Source of the DNA: CAVVGZ01 sp963841845
GTDB taxonomy: Bacteria; Chloroflexota; Anaerolineae; Anaerolineales; Anaerolineaceae
NCBI GenBank assembly: GCA_963841845.1
Contig: CAWJEG010000013.1
Span: forward strand, 62,001-126,000
Direction of reading: 5' to 3'
Length of the DNA: 64,000 nt
The position numbers and the translations under genes were made by a program. Under the pieces are notes generated by a model. That model saw nothing but the letters and a program-made list of their open reading frames with translations. It made no database searches and was not told the origin of the DNA. Shown one piece after another: positions 38,913-46,999 of this stretch (the first letter of the stretch is position 1; every line of letters begins with the position of its first letter).

Positions 38913-40215
38913 TTGATGATGATGAGTATGGAAGTTTCGGACAAAACAGCAGTTCGGGTTCTTACCAGTGAGCCTGAGCTACTTGAATGCCTGCGAAAAA
39001 TCGGTAAGGGGCTATTAGCATCCGGAAGCGCGGTTGGGGTTGTGGAGAACACGCTGACCGAGATTGCCCAGATTTATGCTGTTGACTGCGAAATTGTGGC
39101 ATTACCGAACATCATCATGATCAAGATCGGCCAGTCTGCACAGGAATTGGTGGATTTCGCTGTACAACGGCCGACTACTTTGCAGCTCAACCAGATCTCT
39201 GGCCTTGGTTGAGTTGATTGACCAGGTAAAGCAGAAGCACATACTGCCGGGTGAGGCTTCCTGCCAGGTGGATATCATTCTAAATAAACCGCCCCGTTTC
39301 AGTTCAGCGGCGATCATTTTTGGATATTTCCTTTCCATCGTGGGTCTTACGATGCTTTTCCGCCTCGATACCTATGCACTGCTCATTACGGGCGCCACCG
39401 GTATTATTGTTGGACTGCTGGTCCTATTTTCCAAAAATTGGCCGCGCTTCAATCTCCTGCTCCCGGTGATTGCGGCGATTGTGGTATCGACGATCATCTT
39501 CCAATTAACCCGCCTTGGCCTTGTTTATGGCCCGGCCAACCTGCTCATCCCCCCGCTGATTATGTTTTTGCCCGGAGCTACCCTGACCACTGCCATGATC
39601 GAACTGGCATCGATGCACATTCTTTCAGGCTCTGCCCGGCTGATGTATGGTGCTACCGTGCTATTCTTGCTGTTCATTGGAATTGCGATCGGGTTGAACA
39701 TCACCAATCTGCCGTCCATTATGGTCTCCACCTATGAAGCAAGTGTATTCCCCTGGTGGGCGCCTGTCCTGGGGACTTTATTATTCGGTATCGGCACCTT
39801 TGTACGGCTCTCCGGTGCATCCAGGGATTTGTTTTGGATGTTAATTGTTTTATATATTGCCATGCTTGGGCAATCGCTTGGGGAAAAGTATTTCAACCCC
39901 TACTTTGGGGTTCTGATTGGCGCAACCCTGATGGCCCTCAGTTCGGAGTGGATTGCCCGCTCCCCCAGGCGTACACCGGCGCTGGTGTCTCAAGCCCTTG
40001 CATTCTGGTTCCTGGTTCCTGGTGCACGCGGTTTATTAAGTGTGACAAGCATTTTGAGTCAAGATTATCAGAGTGCCATGCTTGGTTTGGGTGAGATGCT
40101 GGTTTTAATCGTCTTGATTGCATTGGGGGTGCTGCTGGGTACCCTGCTCGTCTCACCGCAAAAGTTTACCCCGGTACCTGAACGCATCCATCAACTTGAG
40201 GATAGGAGAATATAA
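38913..40215 (+). CDS. Threonine/serine exporter family protein (ThrE), frameshift near 39205
   Basis: The N-terminal soluble domain (38913 to about 39205: 'LLECLRKIGKGLLASGSAVGVVE', 'AVDCEIVALPNIIMIKI') and the membrane part (about 39205-40215; roughly 9-10 helices) together make one ThrE/DUF1212 protein of about 435 residues. The joint reads 'LQLNQISGL' then 'LVELIDQVKQKHI'. Family members export threonine or serine. One inserted or missing base accounts for the break. The membrane part contains 'PPLIMFLPGATLTTAMIELA', a family hallmark. Confidence 0.82.
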
Positions 40216-40219
40216 AAGC

Positions 40220-41695
40220 ATGTTGGTCACCTTTTTCTACATTGTTCTGGCTGTTTTAGCAATTTCCACCATTTATGTTGTTGTAAAAACCATTCTCTTC
40301 CAGCGCTCCCATGGCTCCATTGAAACAATTGATGGCATCCCTGTTGACGAACAGCTGGTTGCCGAACACCTGGCGGCGTCTGTGCGCTGTAAGACCGTCC
40401 CGCTTGACGAGCAAGGCACCCCGGATCCCAAAGCGTTTCGCCAGCTCCATAAAATGTTGGAGGAGACTTATCCCCTTGTGCATCAGAAGCTGAAACGCGA
40501 GGTTGTCAACGGATACAGCCTGCTGTATACCTGGCTGGGGACCCGTCCGGATTTGGAGCCGGTCTTTCTAATGGCTCACCAGGATGTTGTTTCGGCTGAT
40601 CCGACTGAATGGACCTACCCCCCCTTTGAAGGGAAAATTATCGATGGCTTAATCTGGGGGCGCGGCACGCTGGATATAAAAAACCAGTTAATTGGCATCA
40701 TGGAAGCGGCTGAAGAGCTGCTCAAGCAGGGCTTTCGTCCCCAGCGCACCATCCTGTTTGGCCTGGGGCATGATGAAGAGACCGGCGGAGTCAACGGCAG
40801 CAAGGTCTTGGGGCAGTTGTTCAAGGAACGCGGCGTGCGCCTGGCCGGGATTGTGGATGAAGGCGGAGGGATCAGTGCTGGTCTTGCCCCGGGAGTGCGC
40901 GGCATGATAGGACTCATTGGTGTGAGCGAAAAAGGGTACCTGACTGTGGAGTTCACTGTGAACAGCCAGCCGGGACACTCCTCCACACCTCCACCACAGA
41001 CTGCGATCGGCATCCTGGCACAAGCTTTGTCCCGCCTGGAGGCACACCCCATGCAATCCCACCTGCGCCGGCTGCGCCCGCTTTACCATGGAATTGGCAA
41101 GGCAGCACCGATCTATATTCAGGTGGCATTTGCCAATGTCTGGTTGTTCAGCCCGTGGCTTAAGCGATGGCTGGTACCCAACCCGGAGATGAATGCCAGT
41201 ATCCGCACAACCACCGCCTTGACAATTATTAATGGCGGAGTAGAGGATAACACCATACCCGCTGAGGCCAGGGCAATCGTTAACTTCCGCCTGCTGCCTG
41301 GCGATTCAATTGCCGATGTTTTATGGCATGCTAAAAAAGTGATCAATGATGAACGTGTAAAGTTCAAACCTGTGGAAGGCAAGTACAACGAAGCCCTGCC
41401 AATCTCCCCTCAAAAAGGTCCGGCATATAAGGGACTCGAGAAGGTGATCTGCCAGGTATTCGACAACCCGCCGGTGGCACCTTTCGTCATGCTGGGCGGA
41501 ACGGACTGCCAGCATTTTGTACCGGTCTGCGACAACATCTACCGGTTCACCTCGCTGGTGATGGATGAGAGCTTCCGCGGGTTGGAGCATGGAATCGATG
41601 AACGCATCCCGGTCGCAGGCATGGCAAAGATGGTCAAGTTCTATGGGCAGCTGATGCGAGTCTGGGGTACGAAGGAAATGGACTTGCCAGCATAA
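40220..41695 (+). CDS. M20-family peptidase, PM20D1/carboxypeptidase S-like, membrane-anchored
   Basis: This 491-residue protein begins with a hydrophobic anchor ('LVTFFYIVLAVLAISTIYVVV'). The M20 core follows, with 'LMAHQDVVSA', 'GRGTLDIKNQLIG', 'GLGHDEETGG', 'VDEGGGISAG' and the C-terminal 'LGGTDCQHF'. Relatives are carboxypeptidase S and PM20D1, which cleave or form N-acyl amino acids. The ATG at 40220 is preferred; a longer frame overlaps thrE. It lies 4 bases after thrE. It probably supplies amino acids from peptides or acyl conjugates near the membrane. Confidence 0.85.
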   Translation: MLVTFFYIVLAVLAISTIYVVVKTILFQRSHGSIETIDGIPVDEQLVAEHLAASVRCKTVPLDEQGTPDPKAFRQLHKMLEETYPLVHQKLKREVVNGYSLLYTWLGTRPDLEPVFLMAHQDVVSADPTEWTYPPFEGKIIDGLIWGRGTLDIKNQLIGIMEAAEELLKQGFRPQRTILFGLGHDEETGGVNGSKVLGQLFKERGVRLAGIVDEGGGISAGLAPGVRGMIGLIGVSEKGYLTVEFTVNSQPGHSSTPPPQTAIGILAQALSRLEAHPMQSHLRRLRPLYHGIGKAAPIYIQVAFANVWLFSPWLKRWLVPNPEMNASIRTTTALTIINGGVEDNTIPAEARAIVNFRLLPGDSIADVLWHAKKVINDERVKFKPVEGKYNEALPISPQKGPAYKGLEKVICQVFDNPPVAPFVMLGGTDCQHFVPVCDNIYRFTSLVMDESFRGLEHGIDERIPVAGMAKMVKFYGQLMRVWGTKEMDLPA

Positions 41696-41720
41696 TAATA
41701 TTTTTTAATGGAGGTATATG

Positions 41721-42635
41721 ATGAGAATAGTTGTAGCTTTGGGTGGAAATGCCTTGCTTAAACGGGGTGAACCCATGACACATGATGTACAGCGGACAAA
41801 TATCCAGGTTGCAGCGCGGGCTTTGGCGCCGGTCGCCCAAAAGCACCAGCTTGTGCTGGCGCACGGCAACGGTCCCCAGGTGGGGCTGCTGGCGCTTCAG
41901 TCTTCTGCCTACAAAGAGGTAGAGGCATATCCTCTCGATGTGCTGGGGGCCCAAACAGAGGGCATGATCGGATACATGATTGAGCAGGAACTGGGAAACC
42001 TGCTGCCCATGGAGGTGCCGTTTGCAACCATCCTTACCATGGTTGAGGTCGATCCCGACGACCCTGCCTTCCAGAATCCTACCAAGTTTGTCGGACCGGT
42101 TTATGAAAAAGAAGAGGCAGACCGGCTGAAAGGCGAGAAGGGCTGGGTATTCAAACAAGATGGAAACAAGTGGCGCAGAGTGGTTCCCTCGCCGCTGCCC
42201 AAGCGTATTTTTGAGATCAGGCCAATACAGTGGCTGCTGGAGAAAGGCACCATCGTGATCTGTGCCGGCGGCGGCGGAATTCCCACCATGTATGATCCGG
42301 GCAAAGAACGCTGGCTGACCGGGATTGAAGCAGTCATCGATAAGGACCTGGCCAGTGAACTGCTGGCACGCCAGGTGGAAGCTGACCTGCTGGTTATTGC
42401 CACTGATGTGAACGGTGTATACCTGGATTGGGGCAAGCCCGAGCAGCGCATGATCGGGCGGATTACGGTTGAGGAGCTGAAGACCTATCCCTTCCCGGCT
42501 GGTTCAATGGGTCCAAAAGTACAGGCGGCCATCCAATTTGTCGAAAAGACAGGCAAGCGTGCCGCCATCGGTTCGTTGGCAGATATCGGCGCCATTGTGG
42601 CTGGTGAAGCCGGCACAAATGTGGTTGCTAAATAA
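41721..42635 (+). CDS. arcC: Carbamate kinase
   Basis: This 304-residue amino-acid-kinase-fold enzyme makes ATP from carbamoyl phosphate and ADP, releasing carbamate (then NH3 and CO2). It is the energy-yielding step of the arginine deiminase pathway. Motifs are 'VVALGGNALLKRGEP', 'AHGNGPQVGLLALQS', 'CAGGGGIPTM', 'AVIDKDLASELLA', 'DVNGVYLDWGKP' and 'GSMGPKVQAAI'. Two tandem ATGs exist; 41721 has better spacing from GGAGG. Confidence 0.96.
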   Translation: MRIVVALGGNALLKRGEPMTHDVQRTNIQVAARALAPVAQKHQLVLAHGNGPQVGLLALQSSAYKEVEAYPLDVLGAQTEGMIGYMIEQELGNLLPMEVPFATILTMVEVDPDDPAFQNPTKFVGPVYEKEEADRLKGEKGWVFKQDGNKWRRVVPSPLPKRIFEIRPIQWLLEKGTIVICAGGGGIPTMYDPGKERWLTGIEAVIDKDLASELLARQVEADLLVIATDVNGVYLDWGKPEQRMIGRITVEELKTYPFPAGSMGPKVQAAIQFVEKTGKRAAIGSLADIGAIVAGEAGTNVVAK

Positions 42636-42665
42636 AATAAATCCAAATTGAAAGGAGGAAATCTC

Positions 42666-43137
42666 ATGAAAAAAGAATTGTATTGGTTAATCGGCATCGT
42701 TGTAGGTTTGATCATCATTGGTTTCCTGGTTGTCGGGCGGGTCAGACAGGCAGGCATACCGGACTGCCAGGGGAGCTGTCAATACCCGCGTGGAGGCATC
42801 CCAGGATCGCATTGATGCATCCGTAGAAATGGCAATTGCCGCGGTGGATCTGGCTTTGGAGAAAGCAGGCAGCCTGCCCTCGCAGGAAGCTGCAGCAGAC
42901 CTGGTCAAGCAGGATATCGAGGAGATTGGCAACCGCTTGAAAGATGCTGCTGAGGCGACCGGGGATGCAGCCATGCAAAAGCTGGATGCATCCATCGAAC
43001 AATTTAACCAGACACTTGATAATGTTGAAAAGGCTTCCAATGAGGCAACTGATCCTGAAGTGAAATCAAAACTCGACCGCCTATATGGCATTCTGGAAGG
43101 CGCCCGGGAACAGTTGGTCCAAACTGTAACAAAATAG
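42666..43137 (+). CDS. Membrane-anchored coiled-coil protein, frameshift near 42765
   Basis: The ATG at 42666 with AAAGGAGG upstream gives 'MKKELYWLIGIVVGLIIIGF' and 'LVVGRVRQAG', one transmembrane helix. The frame then shifts and continues as 'AVNTRVEASQDRIDASVEMA' through a long amphipathic helix rich in Ala, Glu and Lys to 'REQLVQTVTK'. Total length is about 155 residues. I do not recognise a family. It could brace a membrane complex. It lies between arcC and another small membrane protein, all on one strand. Confidence 0.6.
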
Positions 43138-43266
43138 GAGTGAGCAGATTTTCTTTGGCTTATAACTACGTTCATGCCAGTAATGTTGGCAAGGCTTTTC
43201 AATATAGGCTCCTGTATGGGAGCACCTGATCGAAAATATTAATAATATTTATAAGGAGATAAAAAA

Positions 43267-43683
43267 ATGACTGAAGAAATTTCGAATACCGTACCATCCC
43301 GCAAGCGGCCTTTTGGTGTCACCATCCTGGCGGTCCTGGCTGGAGTCCTGGCTGCCATCGCAGGAATCCATACCCTGCAATCACTGGGTATCCTGCCTTT
43401 TGCAATTGGCCCTTTTTCTTTCCGTGCCTTCAGTTTCTTCAATGCCATGATGTGGGCATTGATGGTATGGGTTTATGTCTGGCTGATCCAGATGCTTTGG
43501 AATATGGATAATCAAGCCTGGGTTTTCCTGGCGGTAATCACCGTCTTCAACCTGATCCTTGATTTTATGATGATGCTGGGCAGTACTGCCTGGACCGATG
43601 TCAGCCTGAGTTTTTTGGTAAATGCAATGATTCTGATCTATATCATGCTGCCGGGTGTCCGCAAGGCTTTTGCGCAACCGTAA
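43267..43683 (+). CDS. Small multi-pass membrane protein
   Basis: This 138-residue protein has about four hydrophobic segments: 'FGVTILAVLAGVLAAIAGIH', 'FFNAMMWALMVWVYVWLIQM', 'AWVFLAVITVFNLILDFMMM' and 'VSLSFLVNAMILIYIMLPGV'. No conserved motif is recognised, and there is no signal peptide. A strong AAGGAG precedes the ATG. It is placed between arcC and arcA in the same orientation. The function is unknown. Confidence 0.7.
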   Translation: MTEEISNTVPSRKRPFGVTILAVLAGVLAAIAGIHTLQSLGILPFAIGPFSFRAFSFFNAMMWALMVWVYVWLIQMLWNMDNQAWVFLAVITVFNLILDFMMMLGSTAWTDVSLSFLVNAMILIYIMLPGVRKAFAQP

Positions 43684-43787
43684 TCCAGCCTGGCAGGAAG
43701 GCAAAATCATTAAATGAGGGCGACCTGCACAGGGTTTCCCGCAAATAAACTATTTGAATAACGCATATCACACAAGGAGGTAATAAG

Positions 43788-45053
43788 ATGTTAGGTGTAA
43801 ATTCGGAAGTTGGTAAGCTGCGCAAGGTAATCGTGCACCGACCAGGCCTTGAACTCAAGCGCCTGACCCCCACAAATCACGATGACCTGCTGTTCGACGA
43901 TGTGCTGTGGGTGGAACGTGCCCAGTGGGAGCACGACCAGTTTGTCAAAGCCATGAGGGACCGGGGTATCGAGGTCTATTACCACGTGGAACTGCTGGGT
44001 GAAGCACTGGCAGCCTCTGAGGAAGCTCGTAAAAATGTAATCAACCTGGTTGCATCAGAGTATACAGTCGGCTGGTCGATTGCGGATGAGGTTCGCGAAG
44101 TCCTTGGAAAAATGAAAGCCGATGTGCTTGCCAGGCACCTGGTCGGCGGTTTAACTGCCGGGGAGCTGGAATCCTTTGGTTTTGATACGGCTAAGTATAA
44201 GAAGGTCTCCCTGGGTGTGGCTGCGCTGGATGATCCGGGCTTTTTTATCCTTCCACCCGTACCAAACACGCTCTTTCAACGCGATCCTTCATGCTGGATC
44301 TACAACGGGGTCACGGTCAACCCGATGTTCTGGCCAGCCCGCAGGCGGGAAGCGATAAACATGGCTGCCATCTACCGCTACCACCCCATGTTCAAAGATG
44401 CTGGTTTCCACTTCTGGTATCCTGAGCTGGGTGATGAGGGCAAGTTTAATGTCCAGGACTTCGGGAAAGCTTCCCTGGAAGGGGGCGATGTAATGCCCAT
44501 TGGCAAAGGCGCAGTTTTAATCGGAGTGAGCGAGCGCTCCCAGGCACGCATGGTTGAGCTGGTGGCGAAAGCACTCTTTGAAAAGGGTGCCGCCGAACGG
44601 GTAATCGCCGCGGTTATGACCAAGGACCGGGCTCATATGCACCTGGATACCGTTTTCACCCTGCTGGACCGTGATGTGGCTACTGCTTTCCCCAAGGTGG
44701 TGAATAATATTCGCGCCATAAGCCTGCGTCCGGGTAAAAAACCGGGAGACTTCCATGTCACGGAAGAGAAAAGCTTCGTCTCTGCTGTAGCTGATGCACT
44801 GCAGGTGAAACAGCTCAGAATCGTAGAAACAGGCGGTGATGAGTACCAGATGCAGCGTGAGCAGTGGGATGATGCCAACAACACCGTGGCATTGGAACCC
44901 GGTGTGGTTGTTTCCTATGAGCGGAATACCTATACCATATCTGCCATGCGTCAGGCTGGCATTGAAGTTGTCGCCATTGCCGGATTCGAACTGGGTAAAG
45001 GCCGCGGCGGTGGTCACTGTATGACCTGTCCATTCGAGCGGGACGGAATTTAA
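43788..45053 (+). CDS. arcA: Arginine deiminase
   Basis: This 421-residue enzyme converts arginine to citrulline and ammonia. Conserved points are 'GVNSEVGKLRKVIVHRPG', 'LFDDVLWVERAQWEHDQF', 'PNTLFQRDPSCWI' (family FTRDP), 'ASLEGGDVMPIGKGAVLIGV' with the EGGD motif, 'HMHLDTVFTLLD' with catalytic His and Asp, and 'GRGGGHCMTCPFERD' with the catalytic Cys. It has an ideal AGGAGGT ribosome site. With arcB and arcC it completes the pathway; gene order B-C-A with transporters and peptidases between is unusual compared with arcABC operons. Confidence 0.96.
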   Translation: MLGVNSEVGKLRKVIVHRPGLELKRLTPTNHDDLLFDDVLWVERAQWEHDQFVKAMRDRGIEVYYHVELLGEALAASEEARKNVINLVASEYTVGWSIADEVREVLGKMKADVLARHLVGGLTAGELESFGFDTAKYKKVSLGVAALDDPGFFILPPVPNTLFQRDPSCWIYNGVTVNPMFWPARRREAINMAAIYRYHPMFKDAGFHFWYPELGDEGKFNVQDFGKASLEGGDVMPIGKGAVLIGVSERSQARMVELVAKALFEKGAAERVIAAVMTKDRAHMHLDTVFTLLDRDVATAFPKVVNNIRAISLRPGKKPGDFHVTEEKSFVSAVADALQVKQLRIVETGGDEYQMQREQWDDANNTVALEPGVVVSYERNTYTISAMRQAGIEVVAIAGFELGKGRGGGHCMTCPFERDGI

Positions 45054-45070
45054 GGCTGGAAAGCTGCCAA

Positions 45071-45136
45071 AAGGAGGCTGAATCCACCATTTCACCAGAT
45101 ATGCAGGACAACCATGACGGTGGAACAAGCCTCCTT
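45071..45136. other. Long hairpin after arcA
   Basis: AAGGAGGCT (45071-45079) pairs with AGCCTCCTT (45128-45136). Inside, TCCACC pairs with GGTGGA. The stem is interrupted by a short internal loop and has no T tract. It may be a terminator-like or mRNA-stability structure. Confidence 0.4.
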
Positions 45137-45243
45137 ATTGGCTGCTGATACATCCATTTCGTCAATATGGGTCTGCATCGATAGGGCATTGGAGGACAGC
45201 AAGGAGCAACTCGATTAATCCGTTTTAGAGAAGGAGAATAAAT

Positions 45244-45975
45244 TTGCTGACAGCCTTTTTGTGGGGCGGAGCTGCAGCGGCTTCGTTACTTGTGGGTTTT
45301 GCCCTGGCCGGGCGCGGATTATCCAACCGTACGATCGGGATCATCATGGGTATCGGTTCCGGGGCGCTCATCAGCGCCATCGCTTATGAGCTGGTGCCCG
45401 AATCGGTTTTGGGTGCGGCTACTGGCATGGGAATAGCTTTTTTGCTGGGTGCCTTTGTATTTTTTATTGGCGATTGGTTAATTGATCGGCGGGGCGGTTC
45501 GGACCGCAAGGACATCGCCGGTGACCAGCCGGGCGGATCGGGAGCCGCCATTTTTGTCGGCACCCTGCTCGACAATATACCCGAGTCGATCATCCTGGGC
45601 ATGAGTGTTGCCCTGGGAGGGGCGATTAACATTGCCTTCCTGGCTGCCGTGTTCATCTCGAATCTGCCTGAAGGCGTGGCAGGTTCGATTAATCTTCAAG
45701 CAGCCGGACGCACACGCCGGAATATCTTCTGGTTGTGGATGATGGTCGTGCTCATTTCTGGCGCAAGCGCAGGGTTGGGTTATGCGTTGGTATTCCGGCT
45801 TCCTGGTGCGCAAGGACTTTATGCCCAGGCTTTTGCTGCAGGCGCAATGTTAACCATGCTGGCCGATGCGATGATGCCGGAAGCCTTCGAACACGGCGGC
45901 AATACCGTGGGTCTTTTTACGGTTATTAGGATTTTTACTGGCTGCGGTTTTGTCGTTTATGGGGTAACTGCATAA
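45244..45975 (+). CDS. ZIP-like membrane transporter
   Basis: This 243-residue protein has about eight transmembrane helices and the ZIP pattern: 'GIGSGALISAIAYELVPES', 'LLDNIPESIILGMSVALGG' and 'AVFISNLPEGVAGSINLQ', with a hydrophilic loop of Gly/Asp/Arg between helices 3 and 4. Canonical ZIP zinc carriers have His in 'HN.PEG'; here Asp and Ser take those places, so metal preference may differ. The start is a TTG at 45244 with AGAAGGAG. Confidence 0.75.
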   Translation: MLTAFLWGGAAAASLLVGFALAGRGLSNRTIGIIMGIGSGALISAIAYELVPESVLGAATGMGIAFLLGAFVFFIGDWLIDRRGGSDRKDIAGDQPGGSGAAIFVGTLLDNIPESIILGMSVALGGAINIAFLAAVFISNLPEGVAGSINLQAAGRTRRNIFWLWMMVVLISGASAGLGYALVFRLPGAQGLYAQAFAAGAMLTMLADAMMPEAFEHGGNTVGLFTVIRIFTGCGFVVYGVTA

Positions 45976-46112
45976 ACGGGACAGGATTCCTGATGATTGT
46001 GGTTCTCCCTCAACATCAGGATTGCCTGTAATGAAACTGCAGGGTCATCCTTATTGGAACACATTTTAGGATCCATAAGGAAAGATATAGGAGAAAGGAG
46101 AAACAGGACAAA

Positions 46113-46982
46113 ATGAAAGATAAAAAGAAGGATAAAGGAAAGAATAAAGGTAAGGATAAGAGTAAGGATGTTGTAGAAAGCACCCCCGAAGTTTCTGGAG
46201 AACCCAGGGAGATGATGAGCAAGAAGGAGTTTGAGAAAGAGCTCGGGAAGCTGCAGGTCGAACTGGTCAAGATGCAGGAATGGGTCAAGGTCAGCGGGAC
46301 GAAAATCTGCGTGCTGTTTGAGGGGCGCGATGCAGCCGGCAAAGGAGGGATCATCAAGCGCCTCACCGAACGCACCAGCCCGCGCGTCTTCCGTGTGGTC
46401 GCCCTGGCATCGCCGACCGAGCGGGAAAAATCACAGATGTACTTCCAGCGTTACATGGGCCATCTGCCTGCCGCCGGTGAGGTGGTGCTCTTTGACCGCA
46501 GCTGGTACAACCGGGCAGGTGTCGAACGGGTGATGGGCTTTACCCCAGAAGAACAGGTCAAGACTTTCCTCAAGTGGGTCCCGCCTGTTGAAAATGCCAT
46601 GATCGCATCGGGCATCATCCTGGTGAAGTACTGGCTGGAGGAAACCATGGAGGACCAGACTGAGCGCTTCATGGAGCGCATCAATGACTACCGCAAGATC
46701 TGGAAACTCAGCCCCATGGATCTGGAGAGCCACCGGCGCTGGTACGATTACTCGCGCGCCCGTGATGCCATGTTCGAAGCCACTGACACACCGGAAAGCC
46801 CCTGGTGGGTGGTGGACTCCCATGACCAGCGCCGCGGGCGGTTGAACTGTATTACACATTTATTGAGCTTGATCCCGTACACGGAAGTCCCCCATGAAAA
46901 GGTGACGCTTCCCAAGCGCCAGCCCAAGGGAGATTACGTGGAAACCAAGCATCCATTCCGGCATATCCCAGAGAAGTTTTGA
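46113..46982 (+). CDS. ppk2: Polyphosphate kinase 2 family protein
   Basis: This 289-residue PPK2 has Walker A 'FEGRDAAGKGGIIKRLTER', Walker B and lid region 'FDRSWYNRAGVERVMGFT', then 'WLEETMEDQTERFMERIND' and 'DSHDQRRGRLNCITHLL'. The enzymes move phosphate between polyphosphate and nucleotides (ADP/ATP or GTP, class dependent). A lysine/aspartate-rich 30-residue N-terminal tail precedes the domain. It lies 11 bp from the P-type ATPase gene, with which it may be co-transcribed. Confidence 0.94.
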   Translation: MKDKKKDKGKNKGKDKSKDVVESTPEVSGEPREMMSKKEFEKELGKLQVELVKMQEWVKVSGTKICVLFEGRDAAGKGGIIKRLTERTSPRVFRVVALASPTEREKSQMYFQRYMGHLPAAGEVVLFDRSWYNRAGVERVMGFTPEEQVKTFLKWVPPVENAMIASGIILVKYWLEETMEDQTERFMERINDYRKIWKLSPMDLESHRRWYDYSRARDAMFEATDTPESPWWVVDSHDQRRGRLNCITHLLSLIPYTEVPHEKVTLPKRQPKGDYVETKHPFRHIPEKF

Positions 46983-46999
46983 AAGGCAGGTGAATGATT

